Source of the DNA: Hyphochytrium catenoides
Taxonomy: Eukaryota > Sar > Hyphochytriomycetes > Hyphochytriales > Hyphochytriaceae
Direction of reading: 5' to 3'
Assembly: GCA_900088475.1 (NCBI GenBank)
Contig: FLMG01000025.1
Location: 1-21,477, forward strand
Length of the DNA: 21,477 bases
The position numbers and the translations under genes are program-made. The notes beneath the pieces were generated by a model. It was given only the letters and a program-made list of their open reading frames with translations. It did no database searches and had not been told where the DNA came from. Below are positions 1-8,271 of this stretch, piece after piece. The first letter of the stretch is position 1. Every line of letters starts with the position of its first letter.

Positions 1-2859
1 TGGGAAACATTTGAAGGTAAACAGGATGATTCGGCTCCGCAAGCACGTAGTCTGTCCCTCCATCCCACTTCTTCTCTCTTTGATCGCTCGCTCTTTTCTT
101 AGCTTTTAGCTATTTTTTCCTTGGAAGCCCTCTCATCCCGGTGCTTCTCTGGTTGGGGCGTATCTTCTGCCTCCTTAGAGTCTTAAGCCAACCACTAAAT
201 TTTTTCTAACTTTGTCCTCTGCGTATGTCTTCTCTTGCATCTTCCTCTCTCTATCTTGTCCTTTCTTCCTTCTGGATTAGTAGAGCTTCAATGGCACCTC
301 CACACGTTCTCCGTTGCCCCTAGTGACTTTTCTGTCTCCTATGGACCTTGTTCTCTTTGACCATCAACGGCGGTTCCTCCTAATCTGCTTACTAACTCTC
401 TGTCTTGCGCTCTTGGTCTCTACTCCTTCACGACAACGTAAAACAGGAGGATGCGTATCGCTCTCTCTCCTCTCTCCATCGCGTAAGCACCATTCCGGGC
501 TCCGCTCTATTGAGTAAAAAGGATAGACTAGCCCGTTTGATTCAAAGCAAAGCTAAAGAGTTTCCTGGTCAATTTGACTTTCATCCAGAGACTTATGTGC
601 TGCCAGGAGAGAAAGAAAGGTAATGGCAGGGCCCCTGGGCTGCTGCTTCTCTTGCAGTTAGCATCTGAATCTTCCGCCTTGAACCAAGCAACTATAACGC
701 TGCCTCCTTCATCTCTGTCTCACCTCAGCTTCTTACCTACCTTAACCCTCGTTTTCCTCTTTTGGCAACTCTGAAAGGTTTGAGAGAGAGTGGAGCAATG
801 ATAGAAAGAGTGTATGGATTGCCAAGCCCAGTAATAACGCATGTGGGAGAGGAATTCGTCTCATTCATCCCCGCGGAGTGAGCAAGCTGCCTACCAAGTC
901 GAGCTGGGTCGTTCAGCGATACATTAGCAACCCACTATTGGTCAGAGGCAAGAAGTTTGACATTCGGTAACACTTTGCTGCTTGGCCTACTTGGGCCCGC
1001 GACCATGCTCTTTCTCTTATCCCTTGTTCGTCCCTTGTTTGGACATCCACACTCTGTCGGGGGAGCCTGAGTATCGTCTTTGGTGTTCCTGGCTCTTTGA
1101 CTTCCTCAACGTACTTGCTTCCTGGAGGCTGTAGTTCCTTTGCCTGTACTCTATCGTCCTATTAAGCTCCTTACGGCGCTTGTTCTAGATTGTACGTTCT
1201 CGTCACTTCCATGGACCCCCTCCGGCTATATTTATATCAAGAAGGTTTGGTGCGATGGTGTACGGAAGATTTTTCTCTAGAGGAAAGCGCTTTGAAGGAC
1301 AAGTATAGGCACTTGACCAACTTTGCCATCAATAAGACCAATCCCAACTTTAGCGCAGAAAAGGATAGTTTAGACAGCGGAAAGTGCAGCTTCCAGGTGT
1401 TGTTGGAGCATCTGAAGAGTGAGGGCCGTGATACGGGTAAGGGTTAGCAAAAAGAGAAAAGAGGCTACAGAGGGACGGGAGAGGGCGAGGCAAAAGGAGT
1501 ATGAGAGGTAGCGCTGGGTCCTTCTTGTCGCTATCCTTTTTTGGCAAATCATCTCTCTCGTCAGGCCCTTGCCTCTTAGCTATTCCGCTTCTGAGTCTTG
1601 ATGGTTACCTCTTGGGAATGTCTCCCTCGACCCCTCGATTCTCTCTCCTTATCCTGGTCTAAACCCGAATTCCTTCGACGCTTGTTCCCTCTTCCCTTAA
1701 AACCCCAGATCTCGCAGTGCGGAATATTAGGGACTTGATAGTAAAGACCTTGATAGCAGGAGAGGGAGACATTCTACCCTCTTTCAAGTCGGTGATGAGA
1801 CATCCTAACACCTGCTTTGAGCTTTTCGGTTTTGATGTGATGTTAGACGAGAACCTGAAGGTAAGGGAAGGAGGGCCGAACTCTGCTAGCGAGGGAGAAC
1901 TAGAACACGGTTTCCGAAGGGACATAGACAGAACCAAGCGGACAGGGGTGTCGTGAGCATGGGAGAAAGAGGAAACAGCCGTTCATAGAAAGGAGCCGGA
2001 TAAGGGAGACCGGAGGAATATATGAGCTTTAAAGGGACACTATAAGTGATGAATGCTCCTGGACTCACCCTCGCGCTGTTGTTTTTCTATCTCTTTATCG
2101 TGCTTGTACCGATTTCAGAGCTGGCTAATCGAGGTGAATATCTATCCCTCGTTGATGTCCGGTGCTGATATTGACAAGAAGGTAAAGGGAGCACTGCTTG
2201 CGGACATGCTGCAGCTAGTTGGCATACCTGCAGTATCTTCGAAGGACTGCGAACGAGAATTTTCCGAGAGGATGCAGCAAAGAAGACAAGGCGCAAACGG
2301 TGCTACTAGAAGAGAAGATGAAGACGGAGAAGAATTGCGCTCTTTTGACCACGCAGGACGTTCACGGCTAGCGCCCGTAGAAAGACACTGGATCGAAGAT
2401 CTTATCGAAGAAGAGAGAAGGATGAAATCCGGGGCCTTTCAGCGGCTATTCCCTCAAGCATCCTCTCTTCCCAACTACTTGCCCCTCTTTAGCCGGGTCC
2501 GGGCGAGTGACAGACTTATGCAGCTATGGCTGGACAGTCCTGCGGTCGAGCGAAACACAGAATTCCTTATTTCTCATCCTCCTTCCCGTGCATCTTCTGT
2601 CCCTAGTCAAAGGATGAGAGAAAGAGGGGATGATGACTCTTCACTCGGCGATTTATCTGACAGTTCGACCGGACAGGCCAGTAACAATGGGAACAGAACA
2701 ACCGGCCGTAAGGCAAGCCAAGGCCAGAAGGCAGGAAGTCAGAAGGCAAAGGTTCTTCGGACCCATAATGGCCATGTCAGATCTCTGAGACGGAAGGTTC
2801 TTCTCTCCCGTTCTCTTTCCGACACACTTCTCTCTCCCTCGGAGTTGCCTGTAGAGTAG
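1..2859 (+). CDS. TTLL4/TTLL5-type tubulin polyglutamylase, 3' part (partial at left edge)
   Basis: This is a tubulin-tyrosine-ligase-like enzyme, which adds glutamate chains to tubulin tails on cilia, centrioles or cytoplasmic microtubules. Proposed exons are 1-16, 447-619, 778-966, 1189-1436, 1709-1860 and 2119-2859; all phases agree and give about 505 residues in the window. Visible motifs, in order: KKDRLARL; the ATP-grasp lysine and loop WIAKPSNNACGRGIRLI; VVQRYISNPLLVRGKKFDIR; LYVLVTSMDPLRLYLYQEG; HLTNFAINKTNPNF; EGRDT; CFELFGFDVMLDENLK with a metal-binding Asp; and SWLIEVNIYPS with the metal-binding Glu. The long final exon continues after the catalytic core into a charged, basic, Ser-rich tail of about 200 residues ending at TAG. 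The EGRDT and DKKVKGALLADMLQLVG segments resemble TTLL5 more than TTLL4. The 16-nt first exon rests only on a donor (GTAAAC), phase 0 and a GKHLK segment, so it is less certain. Subfamily and chain-initiating versus elongating activity cannot be told from here. Confidence 0.93.
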
Positions 2860-3201
2860 TAGCACCGTATGCCTGCTTTGGCCTTAGCCTTCGCTTATGC
2901 CTTAGGAACTCTTTTAACTTATTACACACGGTACAGCATCGCTGTGACAAAACTTTTATTTATTAGACAGACATCGTAAGTTAACGAGCACACGAACGAA
3001 GGGGGCAAATGTGTGACTCTTTATAGATAGGCAAGAGAAAGAGCAGATCGCCACGAAGAGAGGGAGAGGAGGAAAGACAGCAAGGGCGACCCAGTAAACG
3101 AAGCCAGCAACAAGAAGCTTAAACCTTGTGACATCGAAGCGAGAGATAAAAAAGATAGCTCGGGACGTAGAGAAGAAGGGGCAGGTTCCTAGAACTGGCG
3201 C
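2860..3201. other. Convergent intergenic spacer (3' ends of TTLL and PLB-like genes)
   Basis: This 342-nt spacer lies between two stop codons on opposite strands. It must hold both 3' UTRs and polyadenylation sites. I see no coding signal in it. Minus-strand AATAAA hexamers are listed separately; I see no plus-strand AATAAA for TTLL. Confidence 0.7.
2955..2964 (-). promoter_or_regulatory. Candidate polyadenylation signal for the phospholipase B-like gene
   Basis: Two overlapping AATAAA hexamers are read on the minus strand (plus strand TTTATTTATT), about 240 nt beyond the stop codon of the minus-strand gene. Position and strand fit a poly(A) signal. Whether this lineage uses AATAAA is not known from this window. 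Confidence 0.4.
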
Positions 3202-5421
3202 TCACTCTCTCTCTTCTAGAAAGTCACTAGCAAGCGGCCCCATGCTCACAAAGGAGAAATTGAAGATTTCTGGATGGCCTTCGTGCGGCACTGTCCGCGC
3301 TATCCGGTCATGCTCAGACCAACGGAAGACTGGCTGCTGGGTGGTTGGGCCATTCACAGCTTCCATTTCCATTCTCAAGGCCCTTTGTAGACTGGTCACT
3401 TTCGCGTCAACACCTCCAAACAGAGACCGTCCAGGGCTTTCAAGATCAAAGCGGGACGCAATGGCGTTTCCTGGATGGCCATTGGAGAGAGGATCCTCCT
3501 CCCACTGATTATACCTGATGATGTGTTTCATGTCTTCATAGCTGGACACGGTGGGTGCGTCTCTCTTGAATATCTTGGCGCGAGGAGCCCGATCATAGCT
3601 CCAGGCATCAGAGTAGTTACTCCTCGCGTACATGTCGAGGAAGCCTGACTTTTTGTAGATCTCTTCGAAGTAAGGAAGATTATACGATGCCCAGTAGCCC
3701 TTATTGTTGATGTGCTCCGACATATCTTCATAGATTACTCGCCCGGGCATCTGCTCGAGCACAGTGAAGCCGCCTTTAGCAAAGCCCTTGCCTGGTATAA
3801 ATCTATGCGTATCGACTATCATCCACTGATTATTGTACGTTCCAGAGTTGCTTCGGCCAAAGTTTTCGGCCCATTCCGTGCCAGAGACAGAGAGAAATGA
3901 AGCCACGTTTGCCCTCATCCACGAAGGAAGAGTAGATGGAGATATAAGACTATACAAAGACTCGTTATAGACGCCATTGGTTGTCTCTGTCACCGCCAGT
4001 CCGCTGTCTGTCAAGTAGAAGTCATCGACGGAGGCCAAGTATCCTGGGCTAGAGGAGAAGCTCACTTTTCTCCTGTCAGATTCTGTCTTGCCCTCCAGGT
4101 TCGCGCCGCCGGATACTGGCATATCATAACTCTTAAGGATTCTTACCATCGCACTGAACTGATCCCAAGTTGTATGGCCCCAGACTACGTCCTGGAAGTC
4201 TGGTGTGATCCTCACAAGAGCAGAGCATCGGAACCCCTTGATATACTCATGATAGGGTACCTTTGACGCGTCTACCGTCGTCCTGATCGCCCGTAGCTGA
4301 AAAGCGGCAAGAGATTCTTCCATCGTTCTCTTCTTCTCAGCTAACGCCGGAATAAGATCTTCTAGATCACCGTCAAGGTTCAGGATATACAGATCAAGGG
4401 ACGAGAGAGATGCCTCTGGCGGTGCCATGGCCTGATAACCGGCTACAAGGCCATCAAACTGGGCTAAAGTCAGGCCCACAGTCCTCCAGTACCGCGCTTC
4501 CACATCTTTGGAAGAAGCTCCAGACATGTCTTCGCTCCCATACATTCTTACTTGATCCTGGATGTACTTGAGATTCGCCCTTGCAAAAGCTTCAACCTCC
4601 TTGGAAGCTTTGCCCGTAGGAAAGAAGGAGAAATAGGTGTTGAAGAAGTGTTGATGTATGCGGTGATGCGTCAACGCGCCTTCCAAATAGCCCGCAGCAT
4701 ACGCGGATGTTAGGCTCCGCTCTAGATAAGACTGAGAAGCTTCGTTTCCGTTGGCTGTGCCTTTAAGCCAAAGCTTTGACCAGCCAACCTTATGCAAACT
4801 ATCATCAAACACTCCGTAGGCTGCCGCTTGTTCGTCCTTAACGCCGTACACTACGCGAGGAAGAGGCCTTTCGTCGGTCTTCGGAGAGGAAGAACCGATT
4901 GAAGAGATCGAAGAAACAATATTGCGGGAAGAAACGTCATACTTGCCGTTTTCGATGTAAAGAGAAGCGACAACGCGCTTCTTTAGCCCGCTTTCTGCCT
5001 CCTCTCCCTTGTACTTTGTCCATATCCCACGTTGGAGCCTTTCCGCTACATGCTTGGTGTCCTTTTGACTCGAACGGAGGGAAGTGGCCGATGAGACAGA
5101 GGAAATGGTGCTTTGTAAACGGTCGGACCGTGGATGTGAGATTGAAAGAGGGTCGAGCCCTGCAGGAGTCTGAAGCAAGCTCTGATGACCAGAGCTTCCA
5201 TCATACTTCCCTGAGCCAAGGACAATGGCAGTGGCTCCACAAAGCCCGACAAGAGCACAAAGAACGATCGTTGCCCGGCTTCGAAGGCTGTTGCCCTCGA
5301 AGGCTTCGCGGATTCCTAGGAGTGGAGAGAGATGAGGAGCTTTCTGATCCTCAGCAGTCAATCTCTCGCTTGGAAAGGTACCATATTGGCGTGAACCCTC
5401 GAGGAGATCTCCAGTCTCCAT
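3202..5421 (-). CDS. Phospholipase B-like / LAMA-family hydrolase with N-terminal signal anchor
   Basis: The gene is a single uninterrupted reading frame of 739 residues (ATG at 5419-5421, TGA at 3202-3204). The family (PLBD1/PLBD2, Dictyostelium PLB, LAMA) are lysosomal or secreted N-terminal-nucleophile amidases or phospholipases that mature by self-cleavage before a Cys. Family features: GLTLAQFDGLVAGYQAM (316-332), DLYILNLDGDLEDL (343-356), the probable nucleophile Cys399 in GFRCSALV, WGHTTWDQF (414-422), SSPGYLASVDDFYL (457-470), NSGTYNNQWMIVDTHRFIPG (525-544) and GYWASYNLPYF (575-585). Residues 50-70 form one hydrophobic helix after about 49 hydrophilic residues, which looks like a type II signal anchor rather than a plain cleaved signal peptide. 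N-glycosylation sequons lie at N486, N602 and N721. The protein is longer than PLBD1/2 (about 550-590) because of this N-terminal part and a low-complexity Ser-rich stretch near 100-185. Substrate is not predictable. Confidence 0.93.
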   Translation of the reverse strand: METGDLLEGSRQYGTFPSERLTAEDQKAPHLSPLLGIREAFEGNSLRSRATIVLCALVGLCGATAIVLGSGKYDGSSGHQSLLQTPAGLDPLSISHPRSDRLQSTISSVSSATSLRSSQKDTKHVAERLQRGIWTKYKGEEAESGLKKRVVASLYIENGKYDVSSRNIVSSISSIGSSSPKTDERPLPRVVYGVKDEQAAAYGVFDDSLHKVGWSKLWLKGTANGNEASQSYLERSLTSAYAAGYLEGALTHHRIHQHFFNTYFSFFPTGKASKEVEAFARANLKYIQDQVRMYGSEDMSGASSKDVEARYWRTVGLTLAQFDGLVAGYQAMAPPEASLSSLDLYILNLDGDLEDLIPALAEKKRTMEESLAAFQLRAIRTTVDASKVPYHEYIKGFRCSALVRITPDFQDVVWGHTTWDQFSAMVRILKSYDMPVSGGANLEGKTESDRRKVSFSSSPGYLASVDDFYLTDSGLAVTETTNGVYNESLYSLISPSTLPSWMRANVASFLSVSGTEWAENFGRSNSGTYNNQWMIVDTHRFIPGKGFAKGGFTVLEQMPGRVIYEDMSEHINNKGYWASYNLPYFEEIYKKSGFLDMYARSNYSDAWSYDRAPRAKIFKRDAPTVSSYEDMKHIIRYNQWEEDPLSNGHPGNAIASRFDLESPGRSLFGGVDAKVTSLQRALRMEMEAVNGPTTQQPVFRWSEHDRIARTVPHEGHPEIFNFSFVSMGPLASDFLEERE

Positions 5422-5813
5422 CGCTATCGAGCACTATCTCTCTTCTCTCTGGCTCTCGTCTCCCTTCCCCTGGCGGCTACTTCCAGGCTCTAACCCTCTA
5501 AGGGCTCGATGGCGTGATCGCTTCTAGCCGCAGAGACTATTGGAAAGTGATCAGAGATTTAGCGTGTCCGCAAGAGTCTGCATCAGGGGATGCTGTCTCG
5601 AGTTCGCGAGCGCTGCTTCTGACACAAGGAACGTACTCGCAGAGAAAAGGGAAGGAAAGGCAGAAGGAGAATGATGTTCGATGGCTTTCTCGGCTGTTAT
5701 AAGGAGAGCCACTTGCAGGCAATTCTTGAAGAAGAGCCACCTCAAGAACTGGTCAAACTAAGATGTAGGGGGAAAGGAAGACACAGATAGGAAGACAGAG
5801 AGAAGAGAGAGTG

Positions 5814-5818
<5 letters not shown>

Positions 5819-5864
<46 letters not shown>
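5819..5864. repeat. (AG)23 dinucleotide microsatellite
   Basis: There are 23 uninterrupted AG units, flanked by further purine-rich sequence (roughly 5770-5875). This makes a polypurine/polypyrimidine tract about 400-450 bp upstream of the PLB-like start codon. Such tracts can form triplex structures and are often length-polymorphic. Confidence 0.95.
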
Positions 5865-5868
<4 letters not shown>

Positions 5869-6542
5869 GAGGTTGCTTCTCTGTTGAATAAGAAGTTGAA
5901 GAGCAAGAAAGTCGGACGCCGAACTTTACTCGTTTTAGGTCAAACCTGCCGTCCATACATTATACATAAAAGCTGGGGGGATGTACTATTTTCGCCGAAA
6001 CTAAAGAGAGGTGACGAGCGAGATACACCTTCTCTGCAGTTAAAGATACGGGCGTTGCGAGACAGAGCCTTGTGTTTGAATAGCCAAAGTAGAAGGGAGA
6101 AAGGACCTTTTCAAAACTGAGGAGGCGCGAACCCTACCTAAAGTGTACTGGTTGTGGAGGGGGAGCCCTCCATTGTTGCAAACTTTGAGTTGATTGTTGC
6201 AGACACATCGGACAAGGTTATGGTTTTAGCTAGGAGTCATCAAACATGCTATTGTTTCCGAAACATTCTACCTTGAGCAAGTTGCAAAAGGGTGGACATG
6301 GAGTGTCCGCTAGAAGTTCACTTGTAGTAGTAGACGCTCTTGCCACTCGCGCTATACCTTGTAATGTTTGCGCTTAGCCTTCTGTCTCCAGCCGTAGTAA
6401 TACACCCGTAAAGGAAAGGAACCTCTTTGACAACCTACAAGGGGGAAACAACGAAACAACAGAGGCAGCTGCCTCTTTACTTGTACTCGTACGAGCCTTG
6501 TATGTAGGAGATATATATGTAGTTCTATAAGGAATTCAGTAT

Positions 6543-6547
6543 AAAAA
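6543..6547 (-). terminator. Pol III terminator of tRNA-Glu copy 1
   Basis: On the minus strand a run of five T follows the tRNA 3' end by 5 nt, the normal Pol III stop signal. Confidence 0.75.
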
Positions 6548-6552
6548 GTATT

Positions 6553-6624
6553 TCCCAGTCCGGGACTCGAACCCGGGTCTCACGGGTGAGAGCCGTGTAT
6601 CCTAACCACCTAGACTAACTGGGA
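6553..6624 (-). tRNA. tRNA-Glu (anticodon CUC), copy 1
   Basis: A 72-nt cloverleaf is read on the minus strand. The acceptor stem TCCCAGT pairs with ACTGGGA. The anticodon stem CACGG/CCGTG encloses the loop CTCTCAC, giving anticodon CUC. The T stem CCGGG/CCCGG encloses TTCGAGT. The internal A box (TAGTCTAGGTGG) and B box (GGTTCGAGTCC) fit Pol III consensus. There is no intron and CCA is not encoded. It is identical to the copy at 7892-7963. Confidence 0.97.
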
Positions 6625-6759
6625 TATCACTTGAAATGAGGCTGCACTGCACTAGTACCGTAGTATTGGAGAGCTGCTGCATTGGAAGTAGCCGCTGTTT
6701 TTCGCCCTCTCACTCACTGCCCAAGCGCTTCTACGATGCAAAAAAAGGACTACAACGAC

Positions 6760-6775
6760 GATGATGATGATGATG
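6760..6775. repeat. Short GAT trinucleotide run
   Basis: About five GAT units lie in the inter-tRNA spacer. Confidence 0.8.
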
Positions 6776-6865
6776 GTCTCCCTCCTCCAACCTCCAACTC
6801 CATAACAGTTCACATAGTTACTTCTATAGTAAGACAACTAACAAACAGCAGGAACGAAATTTTTT

Positions 6866-6890
6866 GCTGCTGCTGCTGCTTCATCATCAT
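6866..6890. repeat. CTG run followed by CAT run
   Basis: Five GCT units (6866-6880) are directly followed by TCATCATCAT. This is a compound trinucleotide microsatellite. Confidence 0.8.
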
Positions 6891-7561
6891 GAGATAAAGC
6901 TATTTGTCGACGACAAGAAGAGGATAAATCTAATTCTACCTGATGCTGGAGGGACCTTCTCTTCTATCTGATCTGGAGGTCGTCACCGCTACCTCGTTCT
7001 GCCGTCCTCCTTCTGTCAGATAATAAAAAATGATGAAGTAGTAGGCTCCTTCCTCCTCTACAATTATTCTTATTGATAGCCGAATTGAGGTATAACAATA
7101 TGAGGTAAATGTGTGTTTGTCTTCTGCAATTAGTGTGGAGAAACGAAGATGTCTGGAAAATATTCTACTCTTTCTGGGTCCTTTTGTTGCTTTTCTTCCT
7201 TCTCCCACTCTTCTATTGACCTCTACGAAAACCATAAGAAGAGCACTTGAAGAAGAGATCCAACTGCAAAATAATCATGCTGCTAGAAAAGAAGAAGACG
7301 TGGGACATGATGACAGCGAGTGGTGACAGGAGGGGCGCTGAAGAAGAAAAGAAGGAAGAATACCATCGCTCACAGGAACTAAGCAGCTGGTAGTCTAATC
7401 GCAAAGTAGTGTAAGTTCATGAAAGAGAGATGGAACGAAGGAAGCTATCAGGTTTCTTCAGTCATTAACCCAGCGGGCAGGTAAGAGAAGGATGCGAGCA
7501 AGCAGAAGCTCCTCGTGGCCAGTGATCATTAGTTGTAGGAGGGTGGTGCCCCAGGAGAGAA

Positions 7562-7579
7562 AGCAGCAGCAGCAACAGC
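7562..7579. repeat. CAG-type trinucleotide run
   Basis: About four AGC units plus an imperfect continuation (AACAGCA). It is the third trinucleotide run in the same spacer. Confidence 0.7.
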
Positions 7580-7881
7580 AATAATTTCTCAAAGACGATG
7601 ATGAAGTAGTAGAAATTAGAAAACTATGACGACGAGCGATCCGTGAGAGTTTAAGAAGAAACAAGGGAGATAGAGCTAGCAGTAATTCTAGAGAAGGGAA
7701 CCAGTCAATTTTATCCGCCACGCCTTCGTCGCCCTCCTCAAGGAAAGCTAACAAGAAAGAGACAAAGAAGAGATGATGAGAGAAAGAGGCAGCATCTATC
7801 CGAAAGACATCCATAGTAGAAAGTAGGGAAGAAACATTACGGTCATCCCCAGACAGTCCCCAGAAGCAGCAGCTGGAGAAC

Positions 7882-7886
7882 AAAAA
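7882..7886 (-). terminator. Pol III terminator of tRNA-Glu copy 2
   Basis: Five T on the minus strand, 5 nt past the tRNA 3' end, at the same spacing as in copy 1. Confidence 0.75.
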
Positions 7887-7891
7887 GTCTT

Positions 7892-7963
7892 TCCCAGTCC
7901 GGGACTCGAACCCGGGTCTCACGGGTGAGAGCCGTGTATCCTAACCACCTAGACTAACTGGGA
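7892..7963 (-). tRNA. tRNA-Glu (anticodon CUC), copy 2
   Basis: All 72 nt are identical to the copy at 6553-6624, in the same orientation. The flanks are also shared: TATCACTT immediately upstream of the tRNA (plus coordinates 7964-7971) and AAAAAGTnTT on the 3' side. The duplicated block is therefore about 90 nt and includes promoter-proximal and terminator sequence. Its 5' end faces the plus-strand NSE3 gene about 300 nt away. Confidence 0.97.
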
Positions 7964-8271
7964 TATCACTTGGAAAAGCTTTTTACACGTTACTCCATAA
8001 ACTTTGAACAAAACCCTTGGCGCGCTTTTTAGTTGAAACCCGCGCGCAACAGGAAGGCACAGACCTTGAGAACTGAAGCATCAAGCGCATGCATTGGCCT
8101 GGCATGTCTCTCATTGCTTCTTCAAGCTCCTTCCATCGCAATGTTGATATCATCCGCAGTCCACCCTGTAGGGCTATAGACATCGCCGGGATAAAAATCT
8201 GTCCCTTCCTGCTGCTGGCTTCATTACCCTTGGCGGCCGACTCTACCAAGGCTGAGATACCTCAACTCAAG
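7964..8271. other. Intergenic region between tRNA-Glu copy 2 and the NSE3 gene
   Basis: This 308-nt region must hold the divergent promoter area of the NSE3 gene and the tRNA. A minus-strand open frame (8249 to 7983, 88 codons) covers most of it, but it has no recognisable motif and its N-terminus abuts the NSE3 start, so I do not call it. If NSE3 starts at the in-frame upstream ATG at 8089, part of this interval would be coding. Confidence 0.4.

Larger units (their letters stand above)
5422..6552. other. Gene-free interval upstream of the PLB-like gene
   Basis: This stretch is the likely promoter and 5' UTR of the minus-strand PLB-like gene, followed by DNA in which I recognise no gene. It contains the (AG)23 microsatellite listed separately. 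Short open frames here have no family similarity and lack good starts. Confidence 0.5.
6625..7891. other. Repeat-rich spacer between the two tRNA-Glu genes
   Basis: This 1.27-kb interval has no recognisable gene. It carries short trinucleotide runs: GAT at 6760-6775, CTG at 6866-6880 followed by CAT units to 6890, and CAG at 7562-7575 running into CAACAGCA. Open frames translate into homopolymer-like Cys, Ser or Ile stretches typical of simple repeats, and one begins inside the second tRNA, so I do not call them genes. Confidence 0.6.

Noticed and set aside
4899-5501. A 200-codon plus-strand open frame.
   Set aside because: It is antisense to the well-supported phospholipase B-like gene and has no family features.
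7458-7922. A 154-codon minus-strand open frame in the inter-tRNA spacer.
   Set aside because: It begins inside tRNA-Glu copy 2 and owes its length to simple repeats (runs of Cys and Ser).
7983-8249. An 88-codon minus-strand frame upstream of NSE3.
   Set aside because: No recognisable domain. It lies in the promoter region between a tRNA and NSE3 and has no partner exon with a good splice signal.
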